This document shows positions 23,791 to 35,100 of a stretch of DNA of 64,000 bases, in pieces. Source of the stretch: Megaleporinus macrocephalus. Lineage: Eukaryota > Chordata > Actinopteri > Characiformes > Anostomidae. The notes beneath the pieces are model-generated. The model did not search any database and was not told the origin of the DNA. It worked only from the letters and a program-made list of their open reading frames with translations. Numbering within the stretch: the first letter of the stretch is position 1; the number at the start of each line of letters is the position of its first letter. The translations under genes were made by a program, and so were the position numbers. The stretch covers positions 40,895,123 to 40,959,122 of the forward strand of contig CM038714.1 of NCBI GenBank assembly GCA_021613375.1. Reading direction: 5' to 3'.

Positions 23791-24018
23791 TTTTTTTCAC
23801 ATGTTTATTTGTATAGCACCTTTCATACACAGTGGTATCTCAAAGTGCTTTACATAAAAAAAAAGGCATGAAAAAGCATTTAAAAGGCATTAAATGGTTT
23901 AGTTAAAAGGAAATAGGAAATAGAAATCATTGATGCATTAAAATAAATATGTTAAAAAGAAATAAGACATAAATATATTTAAAAGAAAGAAAGTTAAACA
24001 TAAAAGTGAAGAATAAGG
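23791..24018 (-). mobile_element. LINE or SINE 3' end inserted into a Tc1 element
   Basis: Read on the minus strand, this ends with GTAAAGCACTTTGAGATACC, GTATGAAAGGTGCTATACAA and ATAAA, followed by an A-rich run. That is the conserved 3' terminus shared by several fish LINE families and their SINE partners. Its position between two halves of a Tc1 transposase shows it inserted after the Tc1 element did. Confidence 0.65.
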
Positions 24019-24280
24019 GTTTTTTTTACTGTTTCACAGTTTCTATCAAAAAACTTGTTTGGACACATGATATCATAGACCACATCAAGTACCAGAAGAT
24101 ATTCAATTAAATCTTGACTTCCTCGGCCAGGAAGCTTAATCTGGGTCATGGTTAGGTCTTCCAGCAGAACAATGATTCAAAGGCACCTCAAAATCAGCAC
24201 AAAAAAAGAAAACCTGAGGGATAAGCTGAGTAGTAGACCTTGGAATCTGAAGGATTTGGAGAGAAAAGTATAATTTCATC
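24019..24280 (+). pseudogene. Tc1/mariner transposase fragment, right half
   Basis: This continues the left half at 23427-23790. Pieces resemble the C-terminal catalytic part of Tc1 transposase: an ATCATAGACCACATCAAGTA segment (I-D-H-I-K-Y-Q), then CTTCCAGCAGAACAATGATT (F-Q-Q-N-N-D), corresponding to the QQDNDPKH region with the second catalytic Asp changed to Asn. It decays after about 24280. Confidence 0.7.
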
Positions 24281-24643
24281 ACAAGATTTAGAAAGCAGTC
24301 ATAGTGCTTTAATAAAGGCTTGTATTAATGTTTTGAATTGAAAGATCAACAGGATAAACAATACCGAATGTTTTTATAGCTCATTTTTTAATGAGGCACT
24401 GTAGACAGATCTGTGTTCAAAGTTTGCTTCTTTTAGTTTTGCTCTCAAGTTACTAGGCAGACAAGTTACAAAGCCAACAAGTATCCTTTCAGATAGCACT
24501 GTGCAAACTGCATGCCTGCATCATTTCTCATATGTTCTCATCAAATCTACATCAAATAGACTTGCTTGTGTGGTTTCCGGCACCGTATGATATACTGTTA
24601 TCCATAAACATGAACTGAAGCTGCAAGTTTTGGGTATTTATAG

Positions 24644-24822
24644 GAGCCATCAAGAGGAAAGTGGAGCTGGACTGGGGTACAGAGGATACTGAGTATCTGC
24701 AGAAGGTTGAGCTGCACTGTGAGGGAGCACTGAACGAGATCAGACCGGACATAATCGTCTACAACGCAGGCACAGACGTGTTAGATGGAGATCCACTCGG
24801 AGGCCTGGCCATCTCTCCACAG
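24644..24822 (+). CDS. hdac11: HDAC11 internal coding exon (AGTD zinc-ligand exon)
   Basis: This 179-bp exon completes the split Arg codon and adds 59 codons, from AIKRKVELDWGTED to GGLAISPQ, equal to about residues 217-276 of human HDAC11. The motif YNAGTD contains the third zinc ligand, which lands on Asp261 when residues are counted from the previous exons. The acceptor ATTTATAG (24636-24643) has a weak pyrimidine tract for a constitutive exon. The donor is GTACGG at 24823, and the exon ends in phase 0. The helical stretch QKVELHCEGALNEIRP is the most diverged part from human, as expected for a surface helix. The reading frame is intact. Confidence 0.95.
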
Positions 24823-25365
24823 GTACGGCTGTTGATCATTAAGTCTCAGTAACATTATTAGGCTTTTGCAGGTTGCAAGCTAGCTAACTTGCTAACTATA
24901 ACCGTTAACGTGTGTGCAGTTGCTGTTAGCCAGGTAGATAACTCATCCAAAACAAACAATACAGTACAAGAAATAGACATAGACAGGAAAAAAGAACTGT
25001 GTATCACGCACTTTGTCTTCCATGTGTTTATTAATGGGGAAGGAATGGGGGATATGTTTGTGCTTAGACACTGCTTAGCATTTTCTCAGTTTTAGCGCTA
25101 TTAAATGACTACCTCACAGAGGTACGCATACACCCTAGTAGTACTTTACTCAGTACTACTGACTGAGTAAACAAACAACAATGAAAATGCCTCGACTCCA
25201 CGCTCTCACTACTTCATGCTTTAGTATAGGCTCTCATTTTGTGTGCTAGCATAGGCTACAGCTAGCATAGCTGCCTAAACAGCACACCTAAAGCTGAAAA
25301 TGAGTAAACACGCTGCACCAGCGGGAAAAACTCTGACACTGCCAGACTCGCAGTCTACCATCTTA
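24823..25365. other. HDAC11 intron, start
   Basis: Beginning of the 17.4-kb last intron. Several GCTAGC/CTAGCATAG words occur near 25245-25275. No feature assigned. Confidence 0.45.
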
Positions 25366-26083
25366 TGTCTAGTTCACACGATTTTAGCCTGGTTTTTCAG
25401 TCGCTGACTGTTTTTTGTAGGTCGCCAACAAAAACCTCTGCTTGGAGACAAATTAGTGACCACTCGGCGGCGCTCGCTCAGTCGTGTAGTGTGAACGGTT
25501 GAAAGACACTCGCCGAGCCGTCGCGGAGTGCTCGCCGACTAATCGCAGAGGCTCAGCAAATATCTAGCATGTTTAATATCTAGGCCAGTCGGCGACTGTG
25601 AGTCAACAACAGCGTCTAGCTACAGCCAATGGGATCACGTAGAGAGAGGACCGCGTCACTGTTCACGAAATATCACAACACGTACGTTTCATTGATAAAA
25701 TATTAAATATTTACCTCCAGCTCTCTCTGCAGAACAGACAGTCCCTGCTGGCCCCGTGTCTTTATCAGTTGTCATACCTTTTTTTTCTTTTTTTCAAATC
25801 AGTGCTGTAGCAACTGCTGGTTTGTTGACGTCCGTTTTGGAAATAGTGTATGTTCTACGTGGTATCGCTAGCTCTCACATGGCTTTAGTTTTCGTGACAA
25901 CCAGAAGAGTCGCCGATTCTCCAGAGTAAAAGTCGTGTAATTCGTGACCCCGTGTTGCCGATCAGTCATGTAGTGTGAAAACCACAACAACTGTAAGAAT
26001 CCCGATTACAGCTCAACCAGTCACGTAGTGTGAACGAAACAAAACCCTGACGACTCAAACAGTGGTGTAGTGTGAACCAGGCA
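25366..26083 (+). mobile_element. Harbinger-like MITE, copy A
   Basis: About 718 bp. The right terminus GTGTGAACCAGGCA is matched by a degraded inverted left terminus TGTCTAGTTCACAC, and TTA flanks both ends (25363-25365 and 26084-26086), the three-base target duplication expected for PIF/Harbinger elements. The interior is rich in CTCGCCGA and GTAGTGTGAA words. No coding capacity. Family assignment is an inference from the ends and the target site. Confidence 0.7.
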
Positions 26084-26136
26084 TTAGAGTTAACTCCTAG
26101 ACAAGGATCATCTTCACTCGCGTGGAGCCTGGTTAA

Positions 26137-26838
26137 TGCCTGGTTCACACTACACCACTGTTTGAGTCTTTAGGTTTTTGTGTCGTTCACACTACGTGAC
26201 TGGGTGAGCTGTAATCGGGATTCTTTCAGTTGTGGCTTTCACACTACATGACTGATCGGCGACACGGGGTCACGAATTACACGACTTTTACTCTGGAGAA
26301 CCGCGACTCATCTGGCTTCAGTTCAAAAACATGTTATTATCACGAAAACTAAACACGTGAGAGCTAGCGATACCACGTAGAGCATACACTATTTCCAAAA
26401 CGGACGTCAATAAACAAGCGATACAAGTTGTTACTGCGTTGATCTGCAAGAAAGAAGAAAACGTTACGAAGATAGATAAAGACACGGGGCCAGCAGGGAT
26501 GTTACGAAGATAGATAAAGACACGGGGCCAGCAGGGACTGTCTGTTCTGCAGAGAGAGCTGGAAGTAAATATTTAATATTTTATCAATGAAACGTACGTG
26601 TCGCCTGCAGCCGCAGTGATATTGCGTGAACAGTGACGCGGTCCTCTCTCTACGTGATCCCATTGACTGTAGCTAGACGCTGCTGTTGACGCACAGTCGC
26701 CGACTGGCCTAGATATTAAACATGATAGATATTTGCTTAGTCGGCGAGCACTCGGCGAGCGTCTTTGAGCTGTTCACACTACACGAGTGGTCGCCGATTT
26801 GCCTCTGAACAGAGGTTTTCGTCACCACACAGGAAAAT
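26137..26838 (-). mobile_element. Harbinger-like MITE, copy B (inverted)
   Basis: Reverse-oriented copy of the element at 25366-26083, starting TGCCTGGTTCACACTACACC and preceded by TTAA. The first 30 or so bases are a perfect inverted match to the end of copy A. The far end is truncated near 26838, so the outer terminus is missing. It carries a private 38-bp tandem duplication at 26463-26537 that copy A lacks. Confidence 0.75.
26463..26537 (+). repeat. 38-bp tandem duplication inside MITE copy B
   Basis: Two direct copies starting GTTACGAAGATAGATAAAGA at 26463 and 26501. The equivalent stretch of copy A (around 25739-25775) has one. Confidence 0.9.
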
Positions 26839-27268
26839 AGGGCATGGGGATCTGAAGAATACACATCCTGCTTGCTATTTGCTGTCTTAAGATAGATATA
26901 GTAGGAGTGCAGTTATATTTACTGCAAGTCTAGTGTTTTTCCCTTATGTGAAAGGTTAAAGGTTGTGTTATAGGTCACATCTCGAAAAACACAACCTTGA
27001 CGGCCGTTTGAGTGCAGTTTACAAGTGGAACATTTTCCAGTGTCTGCCAGTTTCTGACACCACAGCACTAGATCCCCAGCTTCATTTGTGCATGGTCACG
27101 TCTGCCTCTGAGTTGGGATGCCAGGTGCCAGGACACATGTTCCACACAGAAATTGAGAAAAATCAGTTTGATTTGTATTACTCAGAAATTGTGGGAAATA
27201 ACAGGTAAATGACTAATTGGGTTAAAAATAGGGAGACTCCTGTTGGCAGGTATGCAGATTATGTGATG
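26839..27268. other. HDAC11 intron, spacer before the 24-bp array
   Basis: No feature recognised. The 81-codon open frame at 26963-27208 has no family resemblance. Confidence 0.4.
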
Positions 27269-27270
27269 TA

Positions 27271-27343
27271 CACTACTGGTCAAAAGTTTTAGAACACTAC
27301 CAGTCAACGGTTTAAGAACACTACCAGTCAAGCGTTTTAAAAC
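27271..27343 (-). repeat. Three inverted 24-bp units at array head
   Basis: The first three units run opposite to the rest (CTACTGGTCAAAAGTTTTAG, then CTACCAGTCAACGG and CTACCAGTCAAGCG). They are separated from the direct array by an AT-only spacer at 27344-27360, so the array starts with a hairpin-capable inverted repeat. Confidence 0.9.
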
Positions 27344-27360
27344 AATTCTAAAAATTTTTA

Positions 27361-30300
27361 ATGGTAGTATAATAAAACTTTTGACTGGTAGTGTACTAAA
27401 ACTTTTGACTGGTAGTGTCCTAAAACTTTTGACTGGTAGTATAATGAAACTTTTGACTGGTAGTGTACTAAAACTTTTGACTGGTAGTGTACTAAAACTT
27501 TTGACTGGTAGTATAATGAAACTTTTGACTGGTAGTGTACTAAAACTTTTGACTGGTAGTGTACTAAAACTTTTGACTGGTAGTATAATAAAACTTTTGA
27601 CTGGTAGTATAATAAAACTTTTGACTGGTAGTGTACTAAAACTTTTGACTGGTAGTGTACTAAAACTTTTGACTGGTAGTATAATAAAACTTTTGACTGG
27701 TAGTATAATGAAACTTTTGACTGGTAGTGTACTAAAACTTTTGACTGGTAGTGTACTAAAACTTTTGACTGGTAGTATAATAAAACTTTTGACTGGTAGT
27801 ATAATAAAACTTTTGACTGGTAGTATAATGAAACTTTTGACTGGTAGTGTACTAAAACTTTTGACTGGTAGTGTACTAAAACTTTTGACTTGTAGTATAA
27901 TGAAACTTTTGACTGGTAGTGTACTAAAACTTTTGACTGGTAGTGTACTAAAACTTTTGACTGGTAGTATAATGAAACTTTTGACTGGTAGTGTACTAAA
28001 ACTTTTGACTGGTAGTATAATGAAACTTTTGATTGGTAGTGTACTAAAACTTTTGACTGGTAGTATAATGAAACTTTTGACTGATAGTGTACTAAAACTT
28101 TTGACTTGTAGTATAATGAAACTTTTGACTGGTAGTGTACTAAAACTTTTGACTGGTAGTATAATGAAACTTTTGACTGGTAGTGTACTAAAACTTTTGA
28201 CTGGTAGTATAATGAAACTTGATTGGTAGTGTACTAAAACTTTTGACTGGTAGTATAATGAAACTTTTGACTGGTAGTGTACTAAACCTTTTGACTGGTA
28301 GTATAATGAAACTTTTGACTGGTAGTATAATAAAACTTTTGACTGGTAGTGTACTAAAACTTTTGACTGGTAGTATAATGAAACTTTTGACTGGTAGTGT
28401 ACTAAAACTTTTGACTGGTAGTGTACTAAAACTTTTGACTGGTAGTGTACTAAAACTTTTGACTGGTAGTATAATGAAACTTTTGATTGGTAGTGTACTA
28501 AAACTTTTGACTGGTAGTATAATGAAACTTTTGACTGGTAGTGTACTAAAACTTTTGACTGGTAGTATAATGAAACTTTTGACTGCTAGTGTACTAAAAC
28601 TTTTGACTGGTAGTATAATGAAACTTTTGACTGGTAATGTACTAAAACTTTTGACTGGTAGTATAATGAAACTTGATTGGTAGTGTACTAAAACTTTTGA
28701 CTGGTAGTATAATGAAACTTTTGACTGGTAGTATAATAAAACTTTTGACTGGTAGTATAATGAAACTTTTGACTGGTAGTGTACTAAAACTTTTGACTGG
28801 TAGTGTACTAAAACTTTTGACTGGTAGTATAATAAAACTTTTGACTGGTAGTATAATAAAACTTTTGACTGGTAATGTACTAAAACTTTTGACCGGTAGT
28901 ATAATGAAACTTTTGACTGGTAGTGTACTAAAACTTTTGACTGGTAGTATAATGAAACTTTTGACTGGTAGTGTACTAAAACTTTTGACTGGTAGTATAA
29001 TGAAACTTTTGATTGGTAGTGTACAAAAACTTTTGACTGGTAGTATAATGAAACTTTTGATTGGTAGTGTACTAAAACTTTTGACTTGTAGTATAATGAA
29101 ACTTTTGACTGGTAGTGTACTAAAACTTTTGACTGGTAGTGTACTAAAACTTTTGACTGGTAGTATAATGAAACTTTTGACTGGTAGTATAATGAAACTT
29201 TTGACTGGTAGTGTACTAAAACTTTTGACTGGTAGTATAATAAAACTTTTGACTGGTAGTGTACTAAAACTTTTGACTGGTAGTATAATGAAACTTTTGA
29301 CTGGTAGTGTACTAAAACTTTTGACTGGTAGTGTACTAAAACTTTTGACTGGTAGTATAATAAAACTTTTGACTGGTAGTATAATAAAACTTTTGACTGG
29401 TAGTGTACTAAAACTTTTGACTGGTAGTGTACTAAAACTTTTGACTGGTAGTATAATGAAACTTTTGACTGGTAGTGTACTAAAACTTTTGACTGGTAGT
29501 GTACTAAAACTTTTGACTTGTAGTATAATGAAACTTTTGACTGGTAGTGTACTAAAACTTTTGACTGGTAGTGTACTAAAACTTTTGACTGGTAGTATAA
29601 TGAAACTTTTGACTGATAGTGTACTAAAACTTTTGACTTGTAGTATAATGAAACTTTTGATTGGTAGTGTACTAAAACTTTTGACTGGTAGTATAATGAA
29701 ACTTTTGACTGATAGTGTACTAAAACTTTTGACTTGTAGTATAATGAAACTTTTGACTGGTAGTGTACTAAAACTTTTGACTGGTAGTATAATGAAACTT
29801 TTGACTGGTAGTGTACTAAAACTTTTGACTGGTAGTATAATGAAACTTGATTGGTAGTGTACTAAAACTTTTGACTGGTAGTATAATGAAACTTTTGACT
29901 GGTAGTGTACTAAAACTTTTGACTGGTAGTATAATGAAACTTTTGACTGGTAGTGTACTAAAACTTTTGACTGGTAGTATAATAAAACTTTTGACTGGTA
30001 GTGTACTAAAACCTTTGACTGGTAGTATAATGAAACTTTTGACTGGTAGTATAATGAAACTTTTGACTGGTAGTGTACTAAAACTTTTGACTGGTAGTAT
30101 AATAAAACTTTTGACTGGTAGTATAATGAAACTTTTGACTGGTAGTATAATAAAACTTTTGACTGGTAGTATAATGAAACTTTTGACTGGTAGTGTACTA
30201 AAACTTTTGACTGGTAGTATAATAAAACTTTTGACTGGTAGTATAATGAAACTTTTGACTGGTAGTGTACTAAAACTTTTGACTGGTAGTGTACTAAAAC

Positions 30301-31716
30301 TTTTGACTGGTAGTATAATAAAACTTTTGACTGGTGTATAATAAAACTTTTGACTGGTAATGTACTAAAACTTTTGACTGGTAGTATAATGAAACTTTTG
30401 ACTGGTAGTGTACTAAAACTTTTGACTGGTAGTGTACTAAAACTTTTGACTTGTAGTATAATGAAACTTTTGACTGGTAGTGTACTAAAACTTTTGACTG
30501 GTAGTGTACTAAAACTTTTGACTGGTAGTATAATGAAACTTTTGACTGATAGTGTACTAAAACTTTTGACTTGTAGTATAATGAAACTTTTGATTGGTAG
30601 TGTACTAAAACTTTTGACTGGTAGTATAATGAAACTTTTGACTGATAGTGTACTAAAACTTTTGACTTGTAGTATAATGAAACTTTTGACTGGTAGTGTA
30701 CTAAAACTTTTGACTGGTAGTATAATGAAACTTTTGACTGGTAGTGTACTAAAACTTTTGACTGGTAGTGTACTAAAACTTTTGACTGGTAGTATAATGA
30801 AACTTTTGACTGGTAGTGTACTAAAACTTTTGACTGGTAGTATAATGAAACTTTTGACTGGTAGTGTACTAAAACTTTTGACTGGTAGTATAATAAAACT
30901 TTTGACTGGTAGTGTACTAAAACTTTTGACTGGTAGTATAATGAAACTTTTGACTGGTAGTGTACTAAAACTTTTGACTGGTAGTGTACTAAAACTTTTG
31001 ACTGGTAGTGTACTAAAACTTTTGACTGGTAGTATAATGAAACTTTTGACTGATAGTGTACTAAAACTTTTGACTGGTAATGTACTAAAACTTTTGACTG
31101 GTAGTATAATAAAACTTTTGACTGGTAGTATAATGAAACTTTTGACTGGTAGTGTACTAAAACTTTTGACTGGTAGTATAATGAAACTTTTGATTGGTAG
31201 TGTACTAAAACTTTTGACTGGTAGTATAATGAAACTTTTGACTGATAGTGTACTAAAACTTTTGACTGGTAATGTACTAAAACTTTTGACTGGTAGTATA
31301 ATAAAACTTTTGACTGGTAGTGTACTAAAACTTTTGACTGGTAGTGTACTAAAACTTTTGACTGGTAGTATAATAAAACTTTTGACTGGTAGTATAATAA
31401 AACTTTTGACTGGTAATGTACTAAAACTTTTGACTGGTAGTATAATGAAACTTTTGACTGGTAGTGTACTAAAACTTTTGACTGGTAGTATAATGAAACT
31501 TTTGACTGCTAGTGTACTAAAACTTTTGATTGGTAGTGTACTAAAACTTTTGACTTGTAGTATAATGAAACTTTTGACTGGTAGTGTACTAAAACTTTTG
31601 ACTGGTAGTGTACTAAAACTTTTGACTGGTAGTATAATGAAACTTTTGACTGGTAGTGTACTAAAACTTTTGACTGGTAGTGTACTAAAACTTTTGACTG
31701 GTAGTGTACTAAAACC
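27361..31716 (+). repeat. 24-bp satellite array (about 181 copies)
   Basis: The unit is AAACTTTTGACTGGTAGT plus a six-base linker. Three linker types alternate: GTACTA, ATAATG and ATAATA. The array spans 4.36 kb, about 181 copies, with very low divergence. Rare markers (GACTGATAGT, GACTTGTAGT, GATTGGTAGT, and units shortened to AAACTTGATTGG at about 28215, 28669 and 29843) recur in the same order at several places, showing multi-unit duplication. The 24-bp period gives open frames up to 465 codons coding an eight-residue repeat; these are artefacts of period and composition. Confidence 0.97.
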
Positions 31717-31732
31717 TTTAACCAGTAGTGTA

Positions 31733-32113
31733 CATTCAGTGTTTTAGTCACGTTGATCACACAAAAATCACTCAATCACGTCCTGCTGTCCAGTTTATTC
31801 TCTCTTAGGTGGACACTACCTAACTCAGTCAGCTGTGTCAGACCAAACCACGACCTGGGGCTTGTTTGCAAGGTTCAGCTCATCCTGAAACATGAGTGAA
31901 TGTAATATTAATATTAATAATGCGGCTCCAGCTTTGTCAAAACTTCTTATTCTAATTTTGTGTTCCACCCTAAATGGTGCAGCAGTTATATACAGTTACC
32001 TGTACAGGTGCCAGAATGCAGCTGCTGCTCCATTTAAGGTCAAAAATAAAATTCAAACAAAGAGCTTCAGATTAAGAAGCTGACTTCAGAGGCCAGTTCC
32101 TGCCAGACCAGTG
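31733..32113. repeat. Spacer with a small palindromic repeat (31968-32040)
   Basis: Between the two large transposons. CCCTAAATGGTGCAGCAGTT near 31968 is roughly inverted as GCAGCTGCTGCTCCATTTAA near 32017. Related single copies lie near 21598, 32451 and 43063. I read this as a small fish MITE-like repeat, otherwise unremarkable. Confidence 0.45.
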
Positions 32114-32121
32114 GTGCTAAT
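32114..32121 (+). repeat. Target-site duplication, left (GTGCTAAT)
   Basis: A perfect 8-bp direct repeat with 37998-38005, immediately outside the hAT-like ends. Eight bases is the target duplication length of the hAT superfamily. Confidence 0.9.
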
Positions 32122-35100
32122 TAGGGCTGAAATGATTCCTTGAGGAATTCGAGTAACTCGATTACAAAAAATCATCAACGCAAATTCTTTTAACTCATAC
32201 AACCACATACACATGCGCTTACGGTGTTGCCAGGTGACACGAAGAAGACGTGATTTGATGGCGCGGATTGCAAAATAGAGAAAGAGAGAGAGAATAAGAA
32301 GAGAGAGAATAAGGAGAGACGGGCCAGAGAAAACCATACACAGTGTACAAAGTCTACTGTAAAAGTGAACTAGCCGAGGGAGCCATTATTGAGCGTAAAC
32401 CTGAAGAAAGACGAGGCTGAAGTTAGCTTCTTACGTGAATTCCACCTTTCCACCTTAAATGATGCAGCAGTTAGGTGGACCGGTATTCAAATAAGAATCT
32501 AACTTCAGAAAGCAAGCAACTGAGCTTTCCCGGCAAACTGAGTGAGTCTGAGTCTGAGTTTTACAGTAACCCATAGCCGAGCACCACATCAGAGTCTAAG
32601 CAAAAACAGTCCGTCTACACATCCAGTCCACAGAGCAGAGCAACACTCAGTAACAATAACATTTAGCTTAAATCAGTGTGATGGTGAGTAGAGATGAAGG
32701 CTAGTAAAGAGTGTATATTAGTTATGGTTATATGTAATGACTAGTTAAGAAAGTAAGTCAGTGTGATGATGAGTAGAGATGAAGGCTAGTAAAGAGTGTA
32801 TATTAGTTATGGTTATATGTAATGACTAGTTAAGAAAGTAAGTCAGTGTGATGGTGAGTAGAGATGAAGGATAGTAAAGAGTGTATATTAGTTATGGTTA
32901 TATGTAATGACTAGTTAAGAAAATAAGTCAGTGTGATGGTGAGTTGAGATAGTAAAGCGTGTATGTTAGTTATGGTTATATGTAATGACTAGTTAAGAAA
33001 GTAAGTCAGTGTGATGGTGAGTTGAGATAGTAAAGCGTGTATGTTAGTTATGGTTATATGTAATAACTAGTTAAGAAAGTAAGTCAGTGTGATGGTGAGT
33101 TGAGATAGTAAAGCGTGTATGTTAGTTATGGTTATATGTAATGGCTAGTTAAGAAAGTAAGTCAGTGTGATGGTGAGTTGAGATAGTAAAGTGTGTATGT
33201 TAGTTATGGTTATATGTAATGACTAGTTAAGAAAGTAAGTCAGTGTGATGGTGAGTTGAGATGAAGGCTAGTAAAGCGTGTATGTTAGTTATGGTTATAT
33301 GTAATGACTAGTTAAGAAAGTAAGTCAGTGTGATGATGAGTAGAGATGAAGGCTAGTAAAGTGTGTATGTTAGTTATGGTTATATGTAATGACTAGTTAA
33401 GAAAGTGAGTCAGTGTGATGGTGAGTTGAGATGAATGCTAGTAAAGCGTGTATGTTAGTAATGGTTATATGTAATGACTAGTTAAGAAAGTAAGTCAGTG
33501 TGATGGTGAGTAGAGATGAAGGCTAGTAAAGTGTGTATGTTAGTTATGGTTATATGTAATGACTAGTTAAGAAAGTAAGTCAGTGTGATGGTGAGTTGAG
33601 ATGAAGGCTAGTGAAGCGTGTATGGTAGTTATGGTTATATGTAATGACTAGTTAAGAAAGTAAGTCAGTGTGATGGTGAGTTGAGATGAAGGCTAGTAAA
33701 GTGTGTATGTTAGTTATGGTTATATGTAATGACTAGTTAAGAAAGTAAGTCAGTGTGATGGTGAGTAGAGATGAAGGCTAGTGAAGCGTGTATGTTAGTT
33801 ATGGTTATATGTAATGACTAGTTAAGAAAGTAAGTCAGTGTGATGGTGAGTTGAGATGAAGGCTAGTAAAGCGTGTATGTTAGTTATGGTTATATGTAAT
33901 GACTAGTTAAGAAAGTAAGTCAGTGTGATGATGAGTTGAGATGAAGACTAGTAAAGCGTGTATGTTAGTTATGGTTATATGTAATGACTAGTTAAGAAAG
34001 TAAGTCAGTGTGATGGTGAGTTGAGATGAAGGCTAGTAAAGCGTGTATGTTAGTTATGGTTATATGTAATGACTAGTTAAGAAAGTAAGTCAGTGTGATG
34101 ATGAGTTGAGATGAAGACTAGTAAAGCGTATATGTTAGTTATGGTTATATGTAATGACTAGTTAAGAAAGTAAGTCAGTGTGATGGTGAGTTGAGATAGT
34201 AAAGTGTGTATGTTAGTTATGTTTAAATGTAATGACTAGTTAAGAAAGTAAGTCAGTGTGATGGTGAGTTGAGATAGTAAAGCGTGTATGTTAGTTATGG
34301 TTATATGTAATGACTAGTTAAGAAAGTAAGTCAGTGTGATGGTGAGTTGAGATAGTAAAGCGTGTATGTTAGTTATGGTTATATGTAATAACTAGTTAAG
34401 AAAGTAAGTCAGTGTGATGGTGAGTTGAGATAGTAAAGCGTGTATGTTAGTTATGGTTATATGTAATGGCTAGTTAAGAAAGTAAGTCAGTGTGATGGTG
34501 AGTTGAGATAGTAAAGCGTGTATGTTAGTTATGGTTATATGTAATAACTAGTTAAGAAAGTAAGTCAGTGTGATGGTGAGTTGAGATGAAGGCTAGTAAA
34601 GTGTGTATGTTAGTTATGGTTATATGTAATGACTAGTTAAGAAAGTGAGTCAGTGTGATGGTGAGTTGAGATGAATGCTAGTAAAGCGTGTATGTTAGTA
34701 ATGGTTATATGTAATGACTAGTTAAGAAAGTAAGTCAGTGTGATGGTGAGTAGAGATGAAGGCTAGTAAAGTGTGTATGTTAGTTATGGTTATATGTAAT
34801 GACTAGTTAAGAAAGTAAGTCAGTGTGATGGTGAGTTGAGATGAAGGCTAGTGAAGCGTGTATGGTAGTTATGGTTATATGTAATGACTAGTTAAGAAAG
34901 TAAGTCAGTGTGATGGTGAGTTGAGATGAAGGCTAGTAAAGTGTGTATGTTAGTTATGGTTATATGTAATGACTAGTTAAGAAAGTAAGTCAGTATGATG
35001 GTGAGTAGAGATGAAGGCTAGTGAAGCGTGTATGTTAGTTATGGTTATATGTAATGACTAGTTAAGAAAGTAAGTCAGTGTGATGGTGAGTTGAGATGAA

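Larger units (their letters stand above)
27271..31730. mobile_element. Tc1-like element whose body is a 24-bp satellite
   Basis: The left end CACTACTGGTCAAAAGTTTT at 27271 and the right end AACCTTTAACCAGTAGTG finishing at 31730 are inverted copies of each other. TA flanks both sides (27269-27270 and 31731-31732), as expected for Tc1/mariner insertion. Everything between the ends is units related to the ends themselves. No transposase is present. The terminal sequence resembles inverted ends seen in fish Tc1-type elements (from memory). Confidence 0.75.

Noticed and set aside
27381..31747. Long open frames (up to 465 codons) encoding an eight-residue repeat (GSVLKLLT/GSIMKLLT)
   Set aside because: The 24-bp unit length is a multiple of three and free of stops in this frame; frames break only where 1-2 bases are lost. 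No unique ends, homolog or splice context.
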